NCBI GenBank assembly: GCA_003555285.1
Contig: PWGH01000146.1
Location: forward strand, 1-26,934
Length of the DNA stretch: 26,934 nt
Direction: 5' to 3'
Source: Thioalkalivibrio sp.
GTDB taxonomy: Bacteria > Pseudomonadota > Gammaproteobacteria > Ectothiorhodospirales > Ectothiorhodospiraceae
Shown here: piece after piece, positions 1 to 5,716 of the stretch
How positions within the stretch are numbered: position 1 is the stretch's first letter
Layout of the letters: each line of letters starts with the position of its first letter
The notes under the pieces: model-generated
Told to the model about the DNA's origin: nothing
Database searches by the model: none
Seen by the model: only the letters and a program-made list of their open reading frames with translations
Position numbers and translations under genes: made by a program

Positions 1-90
1 CCGGTGCCTTCCGTTCCGGTGCCTTCCGTTCCGGTGCCTTCCGTTCCGGTGCCCGCCGTTCCGGTGCCTTCCGTTCGGGTGCCTTCCGTT
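1..90. repeat. 15-bp tandem repeat, six copies, continuing past window edge
   Basis: Six adjacent 15-bp units of the form CCGGTGCCTTCCGTT occupy 1-90. Most are identical; the unit at 46-60 has CCGCC in place of CTTCC, and the unit at 76-90 begins CGGGT. Because 15 is a multiple of three, the array stays in frame in the minus-strand gene and encodes a Gly-Thr-Glu-Gly-Thr pentapeptide. The array probably extends beyond the window, so total copy number is unknown. Slippage would change protein length without a frameshift. Confidence 0.9.
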
Positions 91-425
91 CCAACACGCA
101 CCGGCGGATCGGCTGAAGCCGTCGGCGGGGCGCCCGTCCCGACCGGATCCGTCACCGAAACCGGGCTCGCGTCAACCGCCTCCCCCTGCCCCCGCGCTAC
201 CTCGAGCCGAACCCGACCCGCGAGCTCGGCGTCATTCCGGCCACGCCGATCCTCCGTTGTGGCCTGTTCCTCATTGCGCCGCCCGGCACTCATCTGCTCC
301 GGGTCATCGACCGGTCGGGGCGTTTCCGTGATCACCGCGGTGCCGCCACCGCCCAGGCGGTCTCCGGTCAATGGCCGGTTCGGCGGGCTGTTCGGGGGGA
401 CGATGACCGGGGTATCGATGATCAT
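1..425 (-). CDS. Unknown protein with GTEGT-type pentapeptide repeats (partial, runs off window)
   Basis: The minus-strand frame opens at the ATG ending at 425 and stays open to the window edge (about 141 codons), so the C-terminus is missing. A GAGG ribosome-binding motif lies just upstream and the gene follows the mini-rod gene by only 10 nt, suggesting one transcript. The protein starts MIIDTPVIVPP and is rich in Pro, Gly, Thr, Glu and Asp. It shows no signal peptide or membrane segment and looks disordered. From about residue 112 it enters a tandem pentapeptide array (GTEGT, RTEGT, GTEGT, GTAGT, variants) encoded by the 15-bp DNA repeat at 1-90. I do not recognise a family. The neighbouring rod-like gene, plus flgA, flgM and flgN a few kb away, suggests a flagellum-linked role, but that is inference. 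The unbroken frame through an in-phase repeat supports it being a real gene. Confidence 0.6.
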   Translation of the reverse strand, partial: MIIDTPVIVPPNSPPNRPLTGDRLGGGGTAVITETPRPVDDPEQMSAGRRNEEQATTEDRRGRNDAELAGRVRLEVARGQGEAVDASPVSVTDPVGTGAPPTASADPPVRVGTEGTRTEGTGTAGTGTEGTGTEGTGTEGT

Positions 426-435
426 GTGCGCACCC

Positions 436-678
436 TCAAACCTTCACGTCCAACAAGGCACCGAGCGCGCGATCCTCGGCCTTCAGCACCTGCACCGAGG
501 CCTCGACTTGCTGGACGTTCGTGCGCAATTCCACCAGGGGCTCGATCACACTGCGCACTTCACCACCGTTCGGACCCGACACACCGGCAATTTCTGCCGC
601 ATTGCGCTGAAGGCCGTCGATACCGCGCTGAATGCCGCTCAATGCGCCGGATGCGCCGGCTGGGGGCAGGATATTCAT
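436..678 (-). CDS. Miniature flagellar rod/hook-like protein (80 aa)
   Basis: A short protein of 80 residues starting MNILPPAGASG. Residues about 11-28 (ALSGIQRGIDGLQRNAAE) resemble the N-terminal helix of flagellar rod and hook proteins, where a SALSGLxAAxxxLDVxxxNIAN pattern is usual. The last 30 residues (NVQQVEASVQVLKAED onward) resemble the C-terminal helix of the same family (NVDLxEExVxLIxAQRAxxAN). The large middle domain of true rod or hook proteins is absent. I chose the ATG at 678 rather than the in-frame ATG at 684 because AGAGG at 686-690 sits 7 nt from the former and 1 nt from the latter. Similar 70-90-residue proteins are, as far as I recall, scattered in gammaproteobacterial genomes without known function. 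A structural or assembly role at the flagellum is inferred from the two helices and from nearby flagellar genes. Confidence 0.65.
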   Translation of the reverse strand: MNILPPAGASGALSGIQRGIDGLQRNAAEIAGVSGPNGGEVRSVIEPLVELRTNVQQVEASVQVLKAEDRALGALLDVKV

Positions 679-1080
679 CTGCATGCCTCTTGCATGACCA
701 TTGTGAACCCGATCAGGTCAACCCTAAAAACGGACTTGGTTCTCTATATTCTAGCAGTCTTTGCCGACTTTGCCGCTTTCCAACGGCCAGAACCTGCCAC
801 CTGCACGGCGTTCAGGGACCGAAAACCCGCGTCCTTTCGCCGAATCGAACCGCCGCCGCTGCATCTCGTGCCGCCCATGGCCGGCCCGTGAACCCACGAC
901 CCGGCAATCAGCCGGAATTTTGACGCCGCGGCGGCAAGCACCGGCAAATCCCGGCCGCGGGTGCGCCGGTTTTCCGCCGCAGTGCCGACAATTTCCCATA
1001 ACACGCTGTTTCGTCGATATTTTTTTACTATGGCACGGAATTCGCTTGATCTCGGATGACGCTTCCAGGGACTCGGACAC
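679..1080. other. Intergenic region between divergent genes (402 nt)
   Basis: No convincing gene is seen here. The right end holds the sigma-54-type promoter of the diguanylate cyclase gene. A small hairpin with arms CCGGC (901-905) and GCCGG (911-915) is followed by AATTTT, too weak to call a terminator. CTTTGCCG occurs twice in direct repeat around 758-775. On the minus strand TAGAAT in this area could be a -10 element for the mini-rod gene, but no matching -35 is visible. Confidence 0.5.
1031..1046 (+). promoter_or_regulatory. Sigma-54 (RpoN)-type promoter of the diguanylate cyclase gene
   Basis: TGGCACGGAATTCGCT has the invariant GG and GC doublets exactly 10 nt apart. The -24 half TGGCAC is perfect and the -12 half is TCGCT, one change from TTGCT. 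A start site would fall near 1057, about 24 nt before the ATG at 1081. RpoN control is common for flagellar genes of gammaproteobacteria, which fits the surroundings. Confidence 0.65.
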
Positions 1081-2043
1081 ATGAAACAGACCAGCCACCA
1101 AGTGAAACACACCAACACGCCCGGCCTGCAGCTTCATCGGCATCTGCCCCAGGCGGAATCGACGCGGCTTGGCCCCGGCGCACTGCCACCGGTGCTTTCC
1201 GGTCTGGAGTTGACGCAACGCCTGCAGACCACGCTGGATCTGGAACGAATCCTCGAGCTGTTCTCCGGGGCCATCCAGGGCGTGTTCCCGCACGATGGTT
1301 TTGCCTACGATCACCCCGAGCTCGGCGTGCACCTGACCCAGGGGCGCGTCTCCCGGCACCAGTGCAGCTACGGCCTGCGGGCGGAGCAGGAAGACGTTGG
1401 CACGGTGGTTTTTTTGCGCGGACGCAAGTTCCAGGAGGCCGAATTGGAACAGTTGGAGAACCTGATGGCGGGGCTGGTGTACCCCCTGCGCAATGCGCTG
1501 CTGTATCGCAAGGCACTGGAGTTGGCCCAGACGGACCCGCTGACCGGCATCCACAATCGCACCGCGCTGGAACGACTGCTTCCGCGGGAGGTCGCCGCCT
1601 TCGAACGGGGAATCCAACCCCTGGCGATGCTGGTGGTCGACCTCGACCACTTCAAGCAGATCAACGATACCCTGGGGCATTCCGCTGGCGACCAAGTGCT
1701 TCAGACCGTCGCCCACTGCCTGGCCGCGGCCACGCGGCAGAGCGATCTGGTGTTTCGGTCCGGGGGTGAAGAGTTCGTGGTGCTGCTGCATACGGCCGAC
1801 ATCGCGCACGGGCTGCAGGCCGGCGAGCGCATTCGTGGGGAGCTGGAGAACTGCCATCGGGTGCAGGCGATTGCAACCGGCTTCCTGCCCACCGCCAGTA
1901 TCGGGTTGGCCATTGCGCAAGCCGGAGATACGCCGCGCAGCCTGTTCGACCGGGCCGATCAGGCCATGTATGCCGCCAAGCACGGCGGCCGCAATCGGGT
2001 CTGTGCCGCCGCTCCACCAACGCCCCCGAACAGCGCTCACTAA
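1081..2043 (+). CDS. Diguanylate cyclase with N-terminal GAF-like region (GGEEF)
   Basis: A 320-residue soluble protein predicted to make c-di-GMP from two GTP. Residues about 40-145 look like a degenerate GAF-type sensor region; residues about 146-305 are a complete GGDEF domain. The active-site signature is GGEEF at 228-232. An RxxD product-inhibition site (RQSD, 219-222) lies five residues before it, so both catalysis and feedback binding appear intact. TDPLTGIHNR near 151 and VVDLDHFKQINDTLGH near 185 are typical metal- and nucleotide-binding stretches. No membrane segment or receiver domain is present. The gene stands alone, convergent with the YcgR-like gene and close to flgMN, behind a sigma-54-type promoter. 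It is therefore a good candidate for making the c-di-GMP sensed by the PilZ proteins here. The ATG at 1081 is weakly supported by AGGGA upstream; the enzyme assignment is firm. Confidence 0.9.
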   Translation: MKQTSHQVKHTNTPGLQLHRHLPQAESTRLGPGALPPVLSGLELTQRLQTTLDLERILELFSGAIQGVFPHDGFAYDHPELGVHLTQGRVSRHQCSYGLRAEQEDVGTVVFLRGRKFQEAELEQLENLMAGLVYPLRNALLYRKALELAQTDPLTGIHNRTALERLLPREVAAFERGIQPLAMLVVDLDHFKQINDTLGHSAGDQVLQTVAHCLAAATRQSDLVFRSGGEEFVVLLHTADIAHGLQAGERIRGELENCHRVQAIATGFLPTASIGLAIAQAGDTPRSLFDRADQAMYAAKHGGRNRVCAAAPPTPPNSAH

Positions 2044-2123
2044 CCGCGACAGGAATGCCCCGGCCCTCAACGATCCGCCATACGCCCGGGCCATACGACC
2101 CGGCGTTCACCGACGCGCGGCGC

Positions 2124-2831
2124 TCACTCCCGCGCCTGTTTGCGGATCTGCTCTCGCTCCAGGGTCATGATGGCACGCAACAGCATACGCTCGCCCGGCG
2201 GGTGCAGTTCCGTGAGCAGCGCCCCCACCCGAATCAGTTTCTTCGCCGGCTCCTGCTGCACATAGCGAATCTGGGTATTGCACTGGATCGATTCCGCCCC
2301 CGGCAATTCCAGGGACTCCACCACCAGGACATCCAGTGCATGCACCGTGCTGTTCTCGGGCAACAGTGCGCCAAAACCGCCCAGCGAGATATCCAGCAGA
2401 CGTCCCGACACCGCGACGTCGTCCTCGGTGCGCAGATGCACGGTCAGGTTCAGGCCCCGGCTTACATAGGCTCGAAAGAAGGCGCGACGCTGCTGATAGT
2501 CCAGGTGGTCCGGCAAGGCGGCGCGGTAGAACGCAATCCCATTCTGCACGCCGGTATCGGTGATCGGAGTCCGGAAATGCGTGGGCACCCCCTGCAGCAC
2601 GCCGACCAGATGCAGGATATCCCCCACCTGCAGGCGCTGGTGGCCCTCCTGTGGACACAGTTCGTCGAGGTAGATCGCCCCGCTGCTGGAGTCGACCTTG
2701 AGCAAGGTGGTGTTGTACCAGGTCTCCTCGCCTTCCCGACGCGCGCTGAGCAGCGCATGCTCGGTGCGCAAGGCCTCGAGCAGACCCAAGAGCCGTTGCC
2801 GATCGGTGACTTGCTCACTCACCAGGCACAC
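2124..2831 (-). CDS. ycgR: YcgR-like flagellar brake protein with PilZ domain
   Basis: A 235-residue two-domain protein. Residues about 10-105 form a YcgR-type N-terminal beta-barrel and residues about 112-230 a PilZ domain. The c-di-GMP-binding residues are present: RR at 115-116 with R120 (QQRRAFFR), then D147-S149-G152 (DISLGG). In enterobacteria YcgR bound to c-di-GMP acts on the flagellar motor and slows swimming; a similar role at the cytoplasmic face of the motor is inferred. It lies downstream of flgN on the same strand, 181 nt away, with its own possible sigma-54-type site in the gap. The proposed start is GTG at 2831, immediately after an in-frame stop; the in-frame GTG at 2822 is an alternative and neither has a strong ribosome-binding site. 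The gene converges on the diguanylate cyclase gene. Family assignment is confident; the effect on the motor is by homology. Confidence 0.88.
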   Translation of the reverse strand: MCLVSEQVTDRQRLLGLLEALRTEHALLSARREGEETWYNTTLLKVDSSSGAIYLDELCPQEGHQRLQVGDILHLVGVLQGVPTHFRTPITDTGVQNGIAFYRAALPDHLDYQQRRAFFRAYVSRGLNLTVHLRTEDDVAVSGRLLDISLGGFGALLPENSTVHALDVLVVESLELPGAESIQCNTQIRYVQQEPAKKLIRVGALLTELHPPGERMLLRAIMTLEREQIRKQARE

Positions 2832-2921
2832 TCACCAGCCACGCGACGAGGCATCGCCGGGGCACACGCTTGGTGCCCGGGCCGTACGGAACCGATTTCA
2901 ATGGGTTGCCAGCTCTCATTG

Positions 2922-2937
2922 CGCAAAGTTATAACCA
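2922..2937 (-). promoter_or_regulatory. Possible sigma-54-type promoter before the YcgR-like gene
   Basis: Read on the minus strand, TGGTTATAACTTTGCG carries GG and GC with the required 10-nt gap. The -12 half TTGCG is good, but the -24 half TGGTTA departs from TGGCAC at its last three positions. It lies about 90 nt upstream of the proposed start. Geometry is right but the match is incomplete. Confidence 0.4.
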
Positions 2938-3012
2938 TTTTTTCGGGCGCGCACCAGTGGCGCTACGCCGGCGCGGAATCCTCCACCGACGTCTCAGGCC
3001 TTGGCAATGGGC

Positions 3013-3501
3013 TCAGGCCTTGGAGATGGGCCGGGACGCGCCGCTGGAAATGGATCGACCTCGCGGGTCGTAGAGTTCGGTGCGGCTGTCTTCACCACGC
3101 AGCACATGGATCGCCTGCTGCACCTGCTGTTGGTGCATCGTGACCACGCCGCCGTTGATCTGATTGAGGCGGCGACAGCGCGCCATCACCTCCTGCAAGC
3201 GATCCCAAAGCGGCCGCATCCGACCTTCCTCGTCCCAGGTCCGCAGGCAGTGGTCCATCCCCGGGCCATCGGGATCGAAGCCCCCGGCGCGTAACAGCGC
3301 CGTCTGTTCCCGGGTGAGGCCTTCGAGCGATTGGGCCATTTGGTGCTTTCCGGATACCGCCTGGTTCAATGCCTCCGGGTCTCTGCCGGCCAACGCCTGG
3401 CTCTCGCGCTCCAGGGCCGACTCCAGCAGGCAGGCCTCACGCACCGCCTGATGCAGCAGGGCATCGAGGCGTTCGGCGGCAGACGGTGCGGTGCCGGTCA
3501 T
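3013..3501 (-). CDS. flgN: Flagellar export chaperone FlgN
   Basis: A 162-residue, largely helical cytoplasmic protein matching FlgN, the chaperone that keeps hook-associated proteins FlgK and FlgL soluble and delivers them to the flagellar export apparatus. The family's typical long helices and its C-terminal pattern of a Gln-rich helix (MHQQQVQQAIHVLRG, about 121-135) followed by a short ELYDPRGR tail are both visible. The start ATG at 3501 overlaps the flgM stop by 4 nt (ATGA), the standard flgM-flgN coupling. The 3' end contains a 12-bp direct repeat, CTCAGGCCTTGG at 2993-3004 and 3012-3023, which straddles the stop codon and may record a small duplication. A client, FlgL, is encoded at the right edge of the window. 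Confidence 0.88.
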   Translation of the reverse strand: MTGTAPSAAERLDALLHQAVREACLLESALERESQALAGRDPEALNQAVSGKHQMAQSLEGLTREQTALLRAGGFDPDGPGMDHCLRTWDEEGRMRPLWDRLQEVMARCRRLNQINGGVVTMHQQQVQQAIHVLRGEDSRTELYDPRGRSISSGASRPISKA

Positions 3502-3827
3502 GACGGCAACGAATTCTCGGTCCGCATCAGTTGCTCGGCAATCCGCTGGGGATTCACTTCGTAGTGGCCGCCCTGAATGGCCGCCCGAAGCGCATCGACC
3601 CGGCTGCTATCCACCGTCGGTTGATTGCTCACCGTCTGGGCCAGATCGCTGAGTTGGCGTGCCGTAGCGGTCAGCGTGACCTGATCGCCACCGCTGCCCC
3701 CGGCGGCCGCGTTGCCCCGCCCTTCCGACGCCACGCCCGCCACCCGATTGCCACGACTTTCCGTTACGCTGCGCCCGTCGTTGGCGCCGCTGCCTGGAAT
3801 CTGCGATTGGTTGTTGATTATGGACAT
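3498..3827 (-). CDS. flgM: Anti-sigma-28 factor FlgM
   Basis: A 109-residue protein that in this family binds FliA (sigma-28) and holds late flagellar genes off until the hook is complete, when FlgM is exported. The Gly/Ser/Asn-rich N-terminal half (1-47) is low-complexity, as usual for this partly unfolded export substrate. The C-terminal half carries the sigma-binding pattern, from VTLTATARQLSDL near 50 through VDALRAAIQGGHYEV to IAEQLM. The start ATG at 3827 is preceded by GAGGA with good spacing. A near-perfect FliA promoter lies 44 nt upstream, so the gene appears to be under the factor it inhibits, a known negative loop. It overlaps flgN by 4 nt and is preceded by flgA. Confidence 0.92.
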   Translation of the reverse strand: MSIINNQSQIPGSGANDGRSVTESRGNRVAGVASEGRGNAAAGGSGGDQVTLTATARQLSDLAQTVSNQPTVDSSRVDALRAAIQGGHYEVNPQRIAEQLMRTENSLPS

Positions 3828-3870
3828 TTTTTAAATCCTCGGGCGCTGATACCGCCCTTTGCTGTCCTTT

Positions 3871-3897
3871 GTATCGGCCGCAATGGCAAAGACTTTA
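3871..3897 (-). promoter_or_regulatory. FliA (sigma-28) promoter of flgMN
   Basis: On the minus strand TAAAGTCT, an 11-nt spacer, and GCCGATAC match the class-III flagellar consensus TAAAGTTT-N11-GCCGATAA with only two differences and exact spacing. It lies in the flgA-flgM gap, about 44 nt upstream of the flgM ATG, and should drive flgM and flgN separately from the flgA promoter. Confidence 0.9.
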
Positions 3898-3942
3898 ATG
3901 CTGTAGCGTTCAGATCGCGCCGGCACCGATCCAGCCCAATGC

Positions 3943-4659
3943 TCACATGCTAACACCCACGACCCCCCGAGACAGCACCACGCCCTCGACCACCCGTTGC
4001 GACGACAGGTTGCGCACCTCCACCCGATCGCCCAGCGCGCCATCTCCCAGGGCCTCCCCCTCGACCCGTACCATCACCGAGGGATGCTCAGCCTGCAACT
4101 GCACCCGCTGCCCCCGCTGTACCAGTCGCGGCGGTTCGACCATCTGCGGGGTCAGTACCGTGCCCGCCGCCAGAGCCCGACGCAGGACCATATCCCGCGC
4201 CGCGTCGAGATCCGTCAAATACCCGCCGGAAAGCCCGCCCACGTCCTTTTGTTCCAGACGCAGATGGCTGGGCTGCAATAAGGTGCCCCGTGGCTGCGGC
4301 TGGCGCAGCACCAGAACCTCGCCAAGCACCGTGACCTCCACCGGGACATACAAGGTCCACGTGACCGGGCCCAGGCAACGCACTCCGACCGTGCCGCTGC
4401 CGGCGGTGCGGTTGCCCGGCCCCGAAAAGGCCTCCAGGCCCTCCTCGCAGGGCCGCAGGCGCAGACGCGGATCCAGACGCCCCGGGCTCACACTCACCGC
4501 GAACCAGGGATCATGGGCCTGTCGCGCCTCGATGGCCATGAAATCGGTCGCAGCCTCAAGGATGCGCGCATGGGGTTCAAAGTCCGCGTTCACCGGCCCA
4601 CCGGCCAGGCCGAACACGGCCCACAGGCACAAGATAGACCCCCATCGGTTTTTAATCAT
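3943..4659 (-). CDS. flgA: Flagellar P-ring assembly chaperone FlgA
   Basis: A 238-residue periplasmic protein that assists FlgI assembly into the P ring. The start is taken as the ATG at 4659 (MIKNRWGS), not the longer frame to 4776. GGGGAGG stands 5 nt before this ATG, and a Sec signal peptide follows directly: a basic start, a hydrophobic core about 7-20 and a cut after the Ala near 25 (PVNA/DFEP). The longer frame would bury the signal and overlap the promoter. The mature protein has the FlgA N-terminal region (about 26-110), then an SAF-like domain and C-terminal beta domain, with the typical RGTLLQPSHLRLEQ and LAAGTVLTPQMVEPP stretches. It heads the flgA-flgM-flgN group and has a strong sigma-54-type promoter. 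Confidence 0.9.
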   Translation of the reverse strand: MIKNRWGSILCLWAVFGLAGGPVNADFEPHARILEAATDFMAIEARQAHDPWFAVSVSPGRLDPRLRLRPCEEGLEAFSGPGNRTAGSGTVGVRCLGPVTWTLYVPVEVTVLGEVLVLRQPQPRGTLLQPSHLRLEQKDVGGLSGGYLTDLDAARDMVLRRALAAGTVLTPQMVEPPRLVQRGQRVQLQAEHPSVMVRVEGEALGDGALGDRVEVRNLSSQRVVEGVVLSRGVVGVSM

Positions 4660-5056
4660 CGAACCCTCCCCTAATTCCGTGCCGGCCGGCGCGACCGAAG
4701 GCTTCCAATGCCATTTCATTGACACCATCGCTACCCATGCCGGTCCTACCCAGGACATATGCAAAGAATATGCCACAAACCGATGGATTGACCCTGGAGC
4801 CTGGGTTCGGAATACTTTATTGTCTTTAGGGGACTGAAATTATTTTGTTTATCGCCAGCTCCTGGGCATGTGCCCACACCGGGTTCAAACCGCTGCTGCG
4901 GGCACGGGCCTGACTTTACAGCCACATCCATCGCTCCTGATCACGATGGCCAGTCGCGATTTCAAGCAGGCCGCAGTACGACATCTTCTTGCAATTGGGG
5001 TACCCTCGCCTGGGCATTCCGCGTCTGGAACGAGACCCGTCCGAAACGAGAGCACC
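4660..5056. other. Intergenic region between flgA and the comFB operon (divergent)
   Basis: Apart from the sigma-54-type promoter of flgA, I see no gene. An inverted repeat TGGGCA-TG-TGCCCA sits at 4863-4876 between the divergent units and could be an operator. No convincing promoter for the rightward comFB operon was found; TTGCAA at about 4989-4994 is a possible -35 without a clear -10. A frame open from 4868 is only the upstream extension of the comFB frame. Confidence 0.45.
4760..4775 (-). promoter_or_regulatory. Sigma-54 (RpoN)-type promoter of flgA
   Basis: On the minus strand TGGCATATTCTTTGCA matches TGGCAC-N5-TTGCA with one mismatch and the exact GG-N10-GC geometry. The start site would be near 4750, giving a leader of about 90 nt to the ATG at 4659. 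This places flgA in an RpoN-dependent class, most likely with a FleQ-like activator, which is not in the window. Confidence 0.8.
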
Positions 5057-5413
5057 ATGGCCTTTGACATCACCAATTATTATGAAGCCCTGGTCCGTGC
5101 CGCCGTGGAACGCCACGCCGCGTCGCATTTGACCAGAACAGATACGGAAACCCGGGACGAGACCATGCAGGATGCCGCCTGCATTGCCTTGAACCGTCTG
5201 CCGGCACGCTACATCCGTCATCAGGTCGATGCGCATTTTTATCTGGGTGCCGAAGAACAACAGGCGATGAAAGAGGCCGTCGACGCTGCGGTGCGTGATG
5301 CCTTCGCCTACCTGGATGGGCATCCCGCCGCACGGGACGGCGGCGAGGCATCACCCGGGTTGTCGCCCAGCCCCCTTGTCCTGACTCATTCCCCGAAGGA
5401 TTCACCCCCATGA
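5057..5413 (+). CDS. ComFB-family protein (candidate c-di-GMP-type receptor)
   Basis: A 118-residue protein with the ComFB (late competence development) fold: an N-terminal helix beginning MAFDITNYYEALV, then the conserved core ACIALNRLPARYIRHQVD (41-58) followed by AHFYL, and a helical segment to about 88. The last 30 residues are Pro/Ser/Gly-rich and probably disordered. ComFB was named in Bacillus, but the family is widespread and members have been reported to bind cyclic dinucleotides. A c-di-GMP-receptor role here is inferred from that and from the PilZ gene that follows. The start at 5057 follows a GAGAG motif; the open frame upstream to 4868 lacks family similarity. The stop overlaps the pilZ start by 4 nt, so the two should be co-translated. 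Confidence 0.85.
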   Translation: MAFDITNYYEALVRAAVERHAASHLTRTDTETRDETMQDAACIALNRLPARYIRHQVDAHFYLGAEEQQAMKEAVDAAVRDAFAYLDGHPAARDGGEASPGLSPSPLVLTHSPKDSPP

Positions 5414-5712
5414 GCACTGCCGATCGGCGCGCCGATCTGCGCCTGCTGCTCGGCGCAACGGTGGAAGTGCACTGCCCCGATGGGGTGATCCGTACCGCAC
5501 GCACGGTGGACCTCAGCCAGGGCGGCCTGCTGTTGCAGATGTCCGCCGACGAACGCCCGGCATTGGACACCCCGGTCCAGGTCCAGGTGCAGGGCACGCT
5601 CGGCGATGGCACGACGCCACCCCGCGTTCCGGCCCGCGTGCTCCGCCATACCTCGGACGGCCTCGCGATCCGCTACGAAGTGCACGACCCCAACCGCCCT
5701 ACGGAAACCTGA
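5410..5712 (+). CDS. Single-domain PilZ protein
   Basis: A 100-residue protein that is essentially one PilZ domain, the common c-di-GMP-binding beta-barrel. The RxxxR-type motif is RRADLR (6-11), and the DxSxxG motif is DLSQGG with D34, S36 and G39. The N-terminal extension is only five residues, so it probably acts by binding a partner. The ATG at 5410 overlaps the ComFB stop (ATGA) and the HDOD gene starts 4 nt after its stop, so all three are one operon. Partner and target are not evident; the neighbouring ComFB and cNMP/HDOD proteins are the obvious candidates. Confidence 0.88.
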   Translation: MSTADRRADLRLLLGATVEVHCPDGVIRTARTVDLSQGGLLLQMSADERPALDTPVQVQVQGTLGDGTTPPRVPARVLRHTSDGLAIRYEVHDPNRPTET

Positions 5713-5716
5713 CGCT

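Noticed and set aside
1..90. Possible CRISPR array from the tandem repeats
   Set aside because: The 15-bp units are directly adjacent with no spacers and keep a reading frame.
4..891. Plus-strand frame from the window start with a VPSVP repeat
   Set aside because: It runs across the opposite mini-rod gene and an intergenic region; its repeat is the other strand of the GTEGT array. The minus-strand frame has a proper ribosome-binding site and operon spacing.
751..2094. Minus-strand frame of 447 codons covering the diguanylate cyclase and the upstream gap
   Set aside because: The plus strand encodes a complete GGEEF cyclase over the same bases, and the minus frame has no family features.
4660..4776. 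Longer flgA start at 4776
   Set aside because: It would add 39 residues before an obvious signal peptide and start within the sigma-54-type promoter.
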